Below, piece by piece: positions 8,162 to 16,422 of a DNA stretch of 64,000 bases. The position numbers and the translations under genes are program-made. Source of the stretch: Rhodanobacter spathiphylli B39 (GTDB lineage Bacteria > Pseudomonadota > Gammaproteobacteria > Xanthomonadales > Rhodanobacteraceae); the NCBI RefSeq assembly GCF_000264295.1, contig NZ_AJXT01000005.1:62001-126000 (forward strand). Direction: 5' to 3'. The notes beneath the pieces were generated by a model. It was given only the letters and a program-made list of their open reading frames with translations, was not told where the DNA came from and ran no database searches. Within the stretch, counting starts at the first letter, position 1; every line of letters begins with the position of its first letter.

Positions 8162-8573
8162 TGCACTTCCCCCGGAAATAACCAGCAGCAAAGCGGCCGC
8201 AACCAGCAGGCGATGCAGAATGCTCCGCTTCCTGCACTTTCTCGCCTCGCGTGCGCCGACCGTAGCGTTTGGCAATGGCACGTAGGCGTCCCCGATAGCT
8301 GCGGATGCGGTTGATCTTGCCTGCCGCACAAGCGCCGTGCAATCTCGGGGAGACTGAGAAATGCAAGTCGGGTTCACTTCCTGCAAACGATATAGCTGAT
8401 GCCCTGCCGGCCGCTGCGAACAATGGACGTTATCGCGAGATAGGGTCCACACGAAAACCGGGGCGAGGGAAGTTGAGCAGGACGAAACCCGATGAGACTG
8501 CATGTTGGAGTGTCCACTTCTGGGCGAAATCGACACTCGCCCGACTGGCAAGATCCCGCCTCAGGTCGCCACT
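8162..8573. other. Gene-free upstream region of the cassette
   Basis: About 410 bp between the DUF6795-like start and the LysR stop codon. Open frames here lack family resemblance. The segment is lower in GC than the chromosome and presumably holds the promoter of the two cassette genes on the minus strand, but no convincing -35/-10 pair was picked out. Confidence 0.5.
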
Positions 8574-8845
8574 GATCACCGCGCCACATCCCACCCCGGC
8601 ACCGCAAACGCCTCCACCAGAAAATCCACCAGCCTGCGCGTCTTGATCGGCAGGTGCTTGCGCGACGGATACACCGCGTGGATGCCGAGCGTCATCGTGC
8701 TGTAGGTCGGCAGCAGTTCGACCAGGTCGCCGCGGCGCAGGTCGTCGGCGATGATGAAGTCCGGTTGCAGGATGATGCCCTGGTGATCGAGCGCGGCGGC
8801 ACGGCAGGTGTCGCCGTTGTTGGCGTGGATGCGGGCGTGGGTGCG
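8574..8845. repeat. 272-bp direct repeat, copy inside the intact LysR gene
   Basis: This is the second copy of the repeat at 6267-6538. It runs from two bases beyond the LysR stop codon to 268 bp into the gene from its 3' end. Differences between copies are A/C, A/G, G/A and C/G single bases only. Confidence 0.92.
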
Positions 8846-9484
8846 CACCACGACGGGGCTGTCGTCGGGCGCGGTGAAGATCCATTCGTCGCGGGCGGCG
8901 AAGTAGCTGTAGGAGATGACCTCGTGCTGGGCCAGTTCGGCGGGGTGTGTGGGCGTGCCGTGCTGCGCCAGGTAGGCCGGCGATGCGCAGGCGATCATGC
9001 GGGTGGTGGCGAGTCGCCGGCTGACCAGCTGCGAGCTGGGCAGGTTGGTGATGCGCACGGCGAGGTCGTAGCCCTCCTCGACGAGGTCGACGACGCGATC
9101 GCTCAGTTCGATGTCCAGCGACACTTTTGGATACCGCTGCGCGAAGCGTCCCCATAGCGGGGCCAGGTGCAGCACGCCGAAGGTGAGCGGCGCATTGATG
9201 CGCAGCCTTCCGCTGGGCTCGCCGCTGCGCGAGCTGATTTCCGATTCCGCCTCGTCGGCCGCGGCCAGCAGCTCTTTCGCCCGGGCGAAGAACAGCTGGC
9301 CATCGTCGGTCAGCGACAGTCGTCGCGTGGTCCGGTGCAGCAGGCGCGCCCCAAGACGTTGCTCGAGTTCGCCGACATGGCGCGACACCGCCGCCTTGGA
9401 CAGGTCGGTGGCCTCGGCGGCGCCGACGAAGCTGCCGGCTTCGACCACCGCCACGAAGCTGGCCATTTCCTGGAATTTGTCCAC
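8576..9484 (-). CDS. LysR-family transcriptional regulator
   Basis: A 302-residue LysR regulator of the AaeR/DsdC-like group. The N-terminal winged helix-turn-helix reads SFVGAAEATDLSKAAVSRHV followed by LEQRLGARLLHRTTRRLSLTDDG; the rest is the periplasmic-binding-like effector domain (GRLRINAPLTFG, then DLAVRITNLP). It is divergent from the doxX-ygiD-esterase operon and probably controls it, as seen for many LysR/DoxX/dioxygenase clusters. Start: GTG at 9484, with AAGGGAC eight bases before it; the frame is open upstream, but those residues are not LysR-like. The 3' end of this gene is the part duplicated at 6267-6538. Confidence 0.9.
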   Translation of the reverse strand: MDKFQEMASFVAVVEAGSFVGAAEATDLSKAAVSRHVGELEQRLGARLLHRTTRRLSLTDDGQLFFARAKELLAAADEAESEISSRSGEPSGRLRINAPLTFGVLHLAPLWGRFAQRYPKVSLDIELSDRVVDLVEEGYDLAVRITNLPSSQLVSRRLATTRMIACASPAYLAQHGTPTHPAELAQHEVISYSYFAARDEWIFTAPDDSPVVVRTHARIHANNGDTCRAAALDHQGIILQPDFIIADDLRRGDLVELLPTYSTMTLGIHAVYPSRKHLPIKTRRLVDFLVEAFAVPGWDVAR

Positions 9485-9611
9485 GGCACGGTCCCTTTGT
9501 CTCGATTTGCGGAACAGTAAGTCAATCCAGATCCAGTTTATCGGTATTCCTTTGGCGAATAGAGTGTCTTCCATCAACTCGCTCCATCACCCCATCACCA
9601 AAGGACTTGTC

Positions 9612-10001
9612 ATGAACGCCTCGCTTGCGCTGTTTGGCCGCATCGGCCTTTCGCTGATCTTCATCATCTCCGGCTGGGGCAAGATCGCCGCCTACGCCGG
9701 CACCCAGCAGTACATGGAATCCGCAGGGTTGCCGGGCGCGCTGCTGCCGCTGGTGATCGCGCTGGAACTCGGTGGCGGCCTGGCCATCCTCACTGGCGCA
9801 TTCACCCGCTGGATCGCGCTGGCGATGGCCGCGTTCTCGCTGGTCAGCGCCGTGGTGTTCCACGCCCACTTCGATGATGCCGCCCAGGCGATCAACTTCT
9901 GGAAGAACGTGGCGATGGCCGGCGGCTTCCTGATGGTCGCCGCGCACGGCGCCGGCGCGCTCAGCCTCGACCATCTGTGGAGCAAGCGCCGCGACGCCTG
10001 A
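9612..10001 (+). CDS. DoxX family membrane protein
   Basis: A 129-residue inner-membrane protein with four hydrophobic segments and the DoxX-family hallmarks: an opening RIGLSLIFIISGWGKIAAYAG, the GLPG turn between helices 1 and 2, ELGGGLAILTG in helix 2, and HFDDAAQAINFWKNVAMAGG before helix 4. DoxX proteins are small quinone- or redox-associated membrane proteins whose biochemical role is mostly unsettled. The ATG at 9612 sits 127 bp from the divergent LysR start. It is followed after 60 bp by the dioxygenase gene, so it is probably the first gene of a three-gene operon. Confidence 0.88.
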   Translation: MNASLALFGRIGLSLIFIISGWGKIAAYAGTQQYMESAGLPGALLPLVIALELGGGLAILTGAFTRWIALAMAAFSLVSAVVFHAHFDDAAQAINFWKNVAMAGGFLMVAAHGAGALSLDHLWSKRRDA

Positions 10002-10061
10002 GTTCCATCCTGCAGTTCACGCAACGGGCGCTTCGCGTCCGTTGCCCATGGAGAAAACACC

Positions 10062-10874
10062 ATGATCACCGCCCCTTCGCTGTTCATCTCCCACGGTTCG
10101 CCGATGTTCGCGCTGGAACCGGGCCTGCTGGGCCCGAACCTGCGCGCCATCGGCCAGGCGCTGAGCGGCATCACCGCCGTGCTGGTGGTGTCGCCGCACT
10201 GGCAGACGCGGGGCGTGCGCATCGGCAGCAGCGCCGCGCCGGAAACGATCCACGACTTCGGCGGCTTCCCCGAGCCGCTGTACCAGTTGCAATACCCCGC
10301 GCCGGGCGCGCCCGCGCTGGCGCAGGATGCGGCACGCCTGCTTGCGTCGGCGGGTTTTGAAGTGACCGTCGACGAACGCCGCGGCCTCGACCACGGCGCG
10401 TGGGTGCCGATGCGCTATCTGTTCCCCGACGCCGACGTGCCGGTGTTCCAGGTGTCGCTGCCGCAGAGCATCGATGCGGCCGGTGCCCTGCGACTGGGCC
10501 AGGCGCTCGCGCCGCTGCGCGAGCGCGGCGTGCTGGTGGTCGGCTCCGGCAGCCTCACCCACAACCTGTACGAATTCCGCCAGCACATCCGCGATCCGGA
10601 GTACGCCCGGCAATTCGTCGACTGGGTTCGCGACGCGATAGCCGCGCGCGATGTCGAGGCGCTGCTCGACTACCGGCGTCGTGCGCCGCACGGTGAACGC
10701 GCGCACCCGACCGAGGAGCACTACCTGCCGCTGCTGGTCGCCGTGGGCGCAAGCTCCGCGACGGACACGGCACAGCTGGTCGAGGGCGGCATGACCTACG
10801 GCGTGCTGTCGATGGATTCGTTCGCGTTCGGTTTGCCCGATGCCGTGCAGTCCGCGCTCGGGAAAGCAGCATGA
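10062..10874 (+). CDS. ygiD: DODA-type class III extradiol ring-cleavage dioxygenase
   Basis: A 270-residue member of the LigB/DODA family, related to Escherichia coli YgiD (4,5-DOPA extradiol dioxygenase). Visible metal-site and catalytic segments are FISHGSP near the N terminus, VVSPHWQTRG, the HDFGGFPEPLY segment, GLDHGAWVPM and GSGSLTHN, each carrying a conserved histidine. The enzyme opens catechol rings using non-heme iron or zinc-site chemistry; the natural substrate in this organism is unknown. Length matches YgiD-type proteins. It overlaps the next gene by four bases (ATGA), showing translational coupling. Confidence 0.9.
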   Translation: MITAPSLFISHGSPMFALEPGLLGPNLRAIGQALSGITAVLVVSPHWQTRGVRIGSSAAPETIHDFGGFPEPLYQLQYPAPGAPALAQDAARLLASAGFEVTVDERRGLDHGAWVPMRYLFPDADVPVFQVSLPQSIDAAGALRLGQALAPLRERGVLVVGSGSLTHNLYEFRQHIRDPEYARQFVDWVRDAIAARDVEALLDYRRRAPHGERAHPTEEHYLPLLVAVGASSATDTAQLVEGGMTYGVLSMDSFAFGLPDAVQSALGKAA

Positions 10875-11575
10875 AGACCTTGTCGCCGTTGTCGAACGAT
10901 CCGGCCTTTGCGCTGGCCTTCCGCACCTTGCAGCCGCCGCCGGCACAGCCGACGTCGCTGCTGGTGCTGCTGCACGGCGTGGGTGGCAACGAGAGCAACC
11001 TCGCCGCGCTCGGCGCCGAGGTCGACAGCCACACGCTGGTGGTGTTGCCGCGCGGGCCGATCACGCTGGGCCCGATGGCGTTCGGCTGGTTCCGCGTGGC
11101 CTTCAGCAGCAACGGTCCGCAGATCGTGGCCAGCGAAGCCGATGCCAGCCGTCGCATCCTGATCGACTTCATCGGACAACTGCAGCAGGCCCACGGCATC
11201 GACGCGGCGCACACCGTCGTGGCCGGCTTCAGCCAGGGCGGCATCCTCAGCGCCAGCGTGGCTTTGACCGCACCCGAACGCGTCGCTGCATTCGCCGTGC
11301 TGGCCGGGCGCATCCTGCCGGAGCTCGAGCCGCTGCTGGCGAGCGCGGACCGTCTGTTCGCCTTGCGTGGCTACATCGCGCATGGCACGCACGACGACAA
11401 ACTTCCGGTGAGCTGGGCGCAGCGCAGCGATGACTGGTTGACCCGCCTCGGCGTCGCCCACGAGACGAAGCTCCATCCGACCGGCCACGAACTGGATGCG
11501 TCGATGCGCGCCGACTTCCTGGCCTGGCTGGCCCGGGACGAGCAGCGCGGAAGCCGATTCGATCCGGCGAATTAA
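10871..11575 (+). CDS. Carboxylesterase/phospholipase-like alpha/beta hydrolase
   Basis: A 234-residue cytoplasmic serine hydrolase of the acyl-protein-thioesterase/YpfH-like group. It has an oxyanion loop LLHGVGGNES, the nucleophile elbow AGFSQGGILS (serine near residue 119), an aspartate in AHGTHDDKLPV and the histidine in TGHELD. Its start overlaps the dioxygenase stop, so the two proteins are likely made together. This LysR, DoxX, DODA, esterase set recurs in proteobacteria, suggesting processing of an aromatic ester or quinone-related compound, but this is inference from context. Confidence 0.87.
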   Translation: MKTLSPLSNDPAFALAFRTLQPPPAQPTSLLVLLHGVGGNESNLAALGAEVDSHTLVVLPRGPITLGPMAFGWFRVAFSSNGPQIVASEADASRRILIDFIGQLQQAHGIDAAHTVVAGFSQGGILSASVALTAPERVAAFAVLAGRILPELEPLLASADRLFALRGYIAHGTHDDKLPVSWAQRSDDWLTRLGVAHETKLHPTGHELDASMRADFLAWLARDEQRGSRFDPAN

Positions 11576-11576
11576 T

Positions 11577-11596
11577 CCCTGGCCGTACGGCCAGGG
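11577..11596. terminator. 20-bp perfect palindrome between convergent genes
   Basis: CCCTGGCCGTACGGCCAGGG lies exactly between the esterase stop codon (ends 11575) and the lepB stop codon (begins 11597). It can form a strong hairpin for both transcripts. There is no T-tract, so it may act as an attenuating or RNA-stabilising hairpin. Confidence 0.5.
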
Positions 11597-12271
11597 TCAG
11601 TGCAGCGCGGCGCCGAAGCGATCCCCGCGCGGCAGGTAATGCTGTTGCGGGTCCAGCGAGACCAGGACGTGGTGCGCGCGGCCGACGATCTCGCCGCGGG
11701 CGAAGAAGCCGAAGTAGCGCGAGTCCATGCTGTTGTCGCGGTCGTCGCCGAGCAGCAGGTACTGGCCGGGCGGCACCCTGGCCGGGCCGAAGTTGCTGAG
11801 CGGACTGGGGTGACGGTTGGACAGGCGGATCGCGTGGCGCAGCGCGCCATAGCGTTCGGTTTCGTAATGCGCGGGATCGCTGAGGTCGTCGTGGATGCCC
11901 TGATAGCCGCTGGCCGCGTAGCTGGCCGCGCGGCCGTTGATGAAGAGCACGTTGGCGCGCATCGCCACCTCGTCGCCGGGCAGGCCGACCACCCGTTTCA
12001 CCAGGCGCTCGTGCGCGGCCGGCGAATCCAGCACCACGATGTCGCCGCGTTGCGGATCGGCCAGGTGGTGCAGCGAGACATGGGTCAGCGGCAGGCGCAC
12101 GTCGTAGGCCAGCTTGTCGACCAGGATGCGGTCGCCGATGCGGATGGTCGGCTGCATCGAGCCGGTCGGCACCACGTTCCAGTCGGCCACCGCGCTGCGG
12201 AAAACCACCATGCACAGCATGAAGGTGATGAAGCCCCGGTTACGGGTCAGAAAGCGGACGAGCCTGTGCAT
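11597..12271 (-). CDS. lepB: Signal peptidase I
   Basis: A 224-residue type I signal peptidase, the membrane protease that removes signal peptides after export. An N-terminal membrane anchor (GFITFMLCMVVFRSAVA) is followed by the catalytic serine in VPTGSMQPT (residue 38), GDRILVDK, the general-base lysine in VKRVVGLPGD (residue 92) and the conserved GDDRDNSMDSR block. It has one anchor rather than the two of E. coli LepB and is shorter, so it may be a second, accessory signal peptidase beside a main copy near rnc/era elsewhere. Start ATG 12271 has CCGGAG eight bases upstream; ATG 12292 is an in-frame alternative. Confidence 0.9.
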   Translation of the reverse strand: MHRLVRFLTRNRGFITFMLCMVVFRSAVADWNVVPTGSMQPTIRIGDRILVDKLAYDVRLPLTHVSLHHLADPQRGDIVVLDSPAAHERLVKRVVGLPGDEVAMRANVLFINGRAASYAASGYQGIHDDLSDPAHYETERYGALRHAIRLSNRHPSPLSNFGPARVPPGQYLLLGDDRDNSMDSRYFGFFARGEIVGRAHHVLVSLDPQQHYLPRGDRFGAALH

Positions 12272-12557
12272 GCGGATCTCCGGTCTTGTCATATGGGCAG
12301 TGCGATGCGCCGACCGCGCCGGCACCTCATGGTGCCTGACCGCGGCCCGGTGGTGAAGTTTCAGGATCGGGCAGGCCGGTGCCGAAGGTCATAGAATGCA
12401 CGCGCACGACGGAGAGCACGGCAGCATGTGAGCGACATGATTCATCCATAGACCCATCCTGGATTCCGGGCGCCGCCAGTCAGGCGCGTCGCGTCGGCCA
12501 TCCTCCTGGTTCATCGCCGCGGGCAGCAGCTGCCCGTGTGCTGTCGTGGAGAATCCC
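12272..12557. other. Divergent intergenic region, lepB / ABC-F gene
   Basis: These 286 bp contain the two outward promoters. No open frame with family resemblance and no strong hairpin was found. Confidence 0.5.
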
Positions 12558-14186
12558 ATGTCGGATGCACGCATTCGCGTCGTCAATCTCGTTTTTTCAT
12601 GGCCTGACGGCACGCCGGTGCTGGACGGTCTTTCGTTCGCGCTGGGGCCGGTTCGCACCGGCCTGGTCGCGCCCAACGGTGCAGGCAAGAGCAGCCTGCT
12701 GAAGCTGCTGGCGGGCGAGTTGTCGCCGCGGTCCGGTCAGGTGGCGATCGACGGTGTCGTCGGGTATCTGCCGCAAAGCGTGTCGCTGGATGGCCAGGCC
12801 ACGGTGGCCGAAGTGCTGGGCATCGCGGCCAGGTTGCAGGCGCTGGATGCGATCGCCGCCGGCCAGGTCGATCCCGTGCACTTCGATGCAGTCGATGGCG
12901 ACTGGCAGGTGCGCGAGCGCAGCGTGGCGGCACTGGCGCGATTGGGTCTGGTTGACGTTGCGCTGGAGCGCCGGCTTGACACCTTCAGTGGCGGCGAGGC
13001 GATGTCGCTGGGCCTGGCGGCGCAACTGATGCGACGCCCGGACGTCCTGCTGCTGGACGAGCCGACCAACAATCTCGACCGCGCTTCGCGCCTGCGGCTG
13101 TATGCCGTGCTGCAGGAGTGGAAGGGCTGTCTGCTGGTCGCCAGCCATGATCGGGAATTGCTTGAGCGGATGGATCAGATCGCCGAACTGACGCCGTCCG
13201 CATTGCGCCTGTACGGCGGTGGCTTCGCGTTCTATCGCGAAACGCTGGAAACCGAACAGCGCGCCGTCGAACAGCAGGTGCGCAACCTGCGCAGCGAATG
13301 GAAGCGGGAGCAGCGCGACATGCAGCAGGCACGCGAACGCGCCGCGCGGCGATCGGGCAATGCCTCGCGCCACCTGGCCGACGCCGGGTTGCCACGGATC
13401 GTGGCCGGCAATCGCCGCAGCGCGGCGCAGGCTTCCGCAGCCAGGGTCGACGCGACCCATGCCGCGCGGATGGAACAGGCGGGCTCGCGCCTGCAGGACG
13501 CAAGGCACGCATTGAACGATGCGGCGGTGCCGGATTTTTCATTGCCGGCCACGCGGGTGGCCGCCGACCGGTTGCTGTTTTCGGCCGAGGGCCTGCAGGT
13601 GGTGCAGGGCGGTCGCGATCTTTTCGGCAGGCACGGCCTGAGCTTCACCATCCACGGTCCGCAACGCATCGCGTTGTGCGGCGCCAACGGCGTGGGCAAG
13701 ACCACCCTGCTGCGGGTGATCGCCGGCGAGTGCAGGCCGGGCCGTGGCGACGTGCGGCATGGCCCGGGTCGGGTCGCCTACCTGTCGCAGCGGCTGGAGC
13801 TGCTCGATCCGGACCGTACGGTCAGCGAGAACCTTGCGCTCGCCGCCCCGGGCATGCCCGCACAGCAACGCGCAAACCTGCTGGCACGGCTGCAGTTCCA
13901 GGGCAACCGGATGGACCTGGCCGCCAGCGCGTTGTCCGGCGGCGAGCGCCTGCGTGCGGTGCTGGCCTGCGTGCTGCACGCCACGCCGGCACCGCAGCTG
14001 CTGTTGCTGGACGAGCCGACCAACAACCTCGATCTTCCCGGCGTCGACCTGCTGGCGCAGGCGTTGCGCGCGTACGAAGGTGCCCTGGTCGTGGTCAGCC
14101 ACGATCCGGCCTTCCTGGCCGGGATCGGCATTACCCGGTGGGTCGAACTCGTGGATGGTCGATGGGTGGAAGACCTTCGGCGGTGA
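12558..14186 (+). CDS. ABC-F family ATP-binding protein
   Basis: A 542-residue protein with two ABC ATPase domains and no membrane segment, the form of ABC-F translation factors. Domain 1 has Walker A APNGAGKSS, signature FSGGEAMSL and Walker B LLLDEPTNNLD; domain 2 has CGANGVGKTT, LSGGERLR and again LLLDEPTNNLD. A charged, arginine-rich linker of roughly 100 residues (AAR, NASRHLAD, IVAGNRRS) joins them, as in ABC-F proteins that act at the ribosomal E site. The exact subfamily is not one of the four E. coli types; resistance or quality-control roles are possible. ATG 12558 is preceded by GTGGAGAATCCC. Confidence 0.9.
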   Translation: MSDARIRVVNLVFSWPDGTPVLDGLSFALGPVRTGLVAPNGAGKSSLLKLLAGELSPRSGQVAIDGVVGYLPQSVSLDGQATVAEVLGIAARLQALDAIAAGQVDPVHFDAVDGDWQVRERSVAALARLGLVDVALERRLDTFSGGEAMSLGLAAQLMRRPDVLLLDEPTNNLDRASRLRLYAVLQEWKGCLLVASHDRELLERMDQIAELTPSALRLYGGGFAFYRETLETEQRAVEQQVRNLRSEWKREQRDMQQARERAARRSGNASRHLADAGLPRIVAGNRRSAAQASAARVDATHAARMEQAGSRLQDARHALNDAAVPDFSLPATRVAADRLLFSAEGLQVVQGGRDLFGRHGLSFTIHGPQRIALCGANGVGKTTLLRVIAGECRPGRGDVRHGPGRVAYLSQRLELLDPDRTVSENLALAAPGMPAQQRANLLARLQFQGNRMDLAASALSGGERLRAVLACVLHATPAPQLLLLDEPTNNLDLPGVDLLAQALRAYEGALVVVSHDPAFLAGIGITRWVELVDGRWVEDLRR

Positions 14187-14348
14187 CACCCCGCCAGCCT
14201 GCCCGCCGGTAAATCCGCGACTAGATCCGCGATCGCTCCCTCACCGCCTCGTGGATGCCATGCCCGTGCCCCCGAACGGCCTGCTTGCGACGCGTTGCGG
14301 GCCGTTGCGTCTGCTCTGATGCGCGCTCCATCCGGGGAGTGTGGACGC

Positions 14349-15695
14349 ATGATTGCTTGGACACAGACGGTGACCGCCAAGGTGCTCGGGGTCGGGGTGC
14401 TGGCGTTGTTGATGACGATACCGCTGATGCAGGTACGCGGGCTGGTGGGCGAGCGGCAGCAATTGCGCACCGATGCGATCAGCCAGATCGCGCAAGGCTG
14501 GGGCGGCAAGCAGGTGTTGGGCGGGCCGGTGCTGGTGGTGCCCACCTTGCGCCAGGTGGCGGCGGAAGGTCAGGCGACGCCGCGCTGGCAGGCGGGCAGC
14601 GCAAGCATGCTGGCCGACGCGCTGAAGCTGGACGTGGCGATGGCGGTGACCACGCGCAGTTATGGCATCTACACCGCCCCGGTATTCGTCGCCACGGTGA
14701 AGCTCGGCGCGCAATTCCGGGCGCAGGACATCGCCGAGTATCGCCATGCCAGCGACGCGCCGTGGCAGGGCGGCAAGGCCGAACTGCGACTGCCGATCGG
14801 TGACTTGCGCGGCCTGCAGGAAATTTCCGACCTGCGGGTCAACGGTCAGCCGACCCGTTTCGAATCATCGGCCGATCGCCTTGGGGGATGGCCGAACGTG
14901 GTGGTGCCGATCGACCTCGACGTGCTGGGCGACCAGCCGATCGACGTGCAGATCAGCCTGAAGCTGGCCGGCACCGAGGCGCTGCAGATGCTGCCGCTGG
15001 CGCGCGTCACCGACGTGACCATGCGCGCGCCGTGGAGCGACCCCAGCTTCATCGGCGCCGCGCTGCCGCTGGAACACGCGATCGATGCCAGCGGCTTCAG
15101 CGCCCACTGGCACCTGCTGGACCTCAATCGCAGCTACGGCCAGCACTGGACGGACGGCGACGCCATGACAGCCGCGCTGCAGGCGTCGACCTTCGGCGTG
15201 CAGCTGTACCAGCCGGTCGACGTGTACCAGCGCAACGTGCGCGCGGGGAAGTACGGCCTGCTGTTCATCGCGATGACCTTCGTGGCGTTCTTCCTGTTCG
15301 AGGTGCTCAAGCGGCTGCGCGTGCACCCGGTGCAATACCTGCTGGTCGGCGCGGCGCTGGCCACGTTCTACGTGGTGTTGCTGGCGTTGTCCGAGCAGAT
15401 CGGTTTCGGTCTGGCCTACGCACTGGCGGCGGCCGCGGTGGTCGTGCTGGTCGGTGGCTATGCGATGGCGGTGCTGCATGCACGGCGCGCCGGCCTGCTG
15501 CTGGGCGGCGTGCTGGGGCTGATCTACGCGATGCTGTACGGGCTGATCGCGGCCGAGCAGTACGCGCTGCTGATCGGCGCCCTGGTGCTGCTGGCGATGG
15601 TCGCGCTGATGATGTACCTGACCCGCCGCATCGACTGGTATGCGTACGTACCGACCTCGACCGAGCCGCCAGCGGCTATCATGGGACAATCATGA
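14349..15695 (+). CDS. creD: CreD-like inner membrane protein
   Basis: A 448-residue membrane protein of the CreD (colicin E2 tolerance) family: one N-terminal membrane helix (AKVLGVGVLALLMTIPLM), a large periplasmic domain of about 280 residues, then five to six closely packed helices with short loops in the last 130 residues. The conserved IPLMQVRGLVGERQ and GPVLVVP elements near the N terminus and FLFEVLKRLRVHPVQYLLVG before the helix cluster are typical. CreD is induced in envelope stress or by CreBC in enterobacteria; no creBC genes are in the window. ATG 14349 follows GGGGAG. Its last codon overlaps the tsaB start (ATGA), so both are translated in series. Confidence 0.87.
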   Translation: MIAWTQTVTAKVLGVGVLALLMTIPLMQVRGLVGERQQLRTDAISQIAQGWGGKQVLGGPVLVVPTLRQVAAEGQATPRWQAGSASMLADALKLDVAMAVTTRSYGIYTAPVFVATVKLGAQFRAQDIAEYRHASDAPWQGGKAELRLPIGDLRGLQEISDLRVNGQPTRFESSADRLGGWPNVVVPIDLDVLGDQPIDVQISLKLAGTEALQMLPLARVTDVTMRAPWSDPSFIGAALPLEHAIDASGFSAHWHLLDLNRSYGQHWTDGDAMTAALQASTFGVQLYQPVDVYQRNVRAGKYGLLFIAMTFVAFFLFEVLKRLRVHPVQYLLVGAALATFYVVLLALSEQIGFGLAYALAAAAVVVLVGGYAMAVLHARRAGLLLGGVLGLIYAMLYGLIAAEQYALLIGALVLLAMVALMMYLTRRIDWYAYVPTSTEPPAAIMGQS

Positions 15696-16384
15696 ATCTG
15701 CTCGCGATCGAAACCGCCACCGAAGCCTGCTCCGTCGCCCTGATCCACGGCGACGAGCTGATCGCCCGCAGTGAAATCGCACCGCGCCGGCACACCGAAC
15801 TGGTGTTGCCGATGGCCGACGAGCTGCTGGCCGAAGCCGGCATCGGCCGCCACGCGCTCGACGCGATCGCCGTGGGCCGCGGCCCCGGCGCGTTCACCGG
15901 CGTGCGCCTGGGCGTGTCGCTGGCGCAGGGCATGGCACTGGCGCTGGACCTGCCGGTGATCACCGTCTCTTCGCTCGCCGCGCTGGCGCTGGAGGCGCCG
16001 GAGGAGGAAGGCACCGCCATCCTCGCGGTGATCGACGCGCGCATGGGCGAAATCTACGCCGCCTGCTACCGCCGCGAAGACAACGGCGGCCTGGTCGCGC
16101 TGGATGACGAGCGCATCTGCACCGCCGAGACCCTGGTGTTGCCTGAAGCGGGCGCCTGGCAGGTAGTCGGCAGCGGCTGGGCCACCTACGCCACCGTGCT
16201 GAGCCAGCGCCTCACTGGCACCCTGCATTCGGCCGATGGCCATTGCTACCCGCAAGCTGCGCACGTCGCCGAACTGGCCATGCGCGAGTTCGCGGCTGGC
16301 CATGCGCAAGCGCCCGAGCTGGCCTTGCCGGTGTATCTGCGCGACAAGGTGGCGTTGACGCTGGTGGAGCAGGGCAAGGCGTAA
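15692..16384 (+). CDS. tsaB: tRNA threonylcarbamoyladenosine biosynthesis protein TsaB
   Basis: A 230-residue member of the TsaB/YeaZ family, the non-catalytic partner of TsaD in forming t6A at position 37 of ANN-decoding tRNAs. The actin-like fold opens with LLAIETATEACSVAL, followed by the RRHTELVLPM segment (paralogous to the TsaD metal site but incomplete) and the signature GRGPGAFTGVRLGVSLAQGM. Length and motifs are standard. It overlaps creD by four bases; expression is therefore probably tied to that gene, an arrangement worth noting because tsaB is essential in most bacteria. Confidence 0.95.
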   Translation: MNLLAIETATEACSVALIHGDELIARSEIAPRRHTELVLPMADELLAEAGIGRHALDAIAVGRGPGAFTGVRLGVSLAQGMALALDLPVITVSSLAALALEAPEEEGTAILAVIDARMGEIYAACYRREDNGGLVALDDERICTAETLVLPEAGAWQVVGSGWATYATVLSQRLTGTLHSADGHCYPQAAHVAELAMREFAAGHAQAPELALPVYLRDKVALTLVEQGKA

Positions 16385-16422
16385 ACGTCGAGACTCATGC
16401 CGACCGGTGACGAGGGCGGGGA

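Larger units (their letters stand above)
6539..8573. mobile_element. Lower-GC lipase/DUF6795-like cassette between duplicated LysR ends
   Basis: A segment of about 2.0 kb that is visibly lower in GC than both flanks and carries only two genes, a lipase and its presumed partner, both on the minus strand. It is bounded on the left by the LysR 3'-end remnant and on the right by the intact LysR gene, just past its stop codon. The arrangement is what a single crossover or site-specific insertion within the 3' end of the gene would leave, with the incoming DNA restoring the gene. No integrase, transposase or terminal inverted repeat is visible. Confidence 0.7.

Noticed and set aside
8162-8551. Long N-terminal extension of the DUF6795-like protein
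   Set aside because: Most of it shows no family resemblance; a short signal-anchor form remains possible and is listed as a finding.
12546-12557. GTG start four codons upstream of the ABC-F ATG
   Set aside because: The GTG overlaps the GGAG ribosome-binding site of the ATG at 12558.
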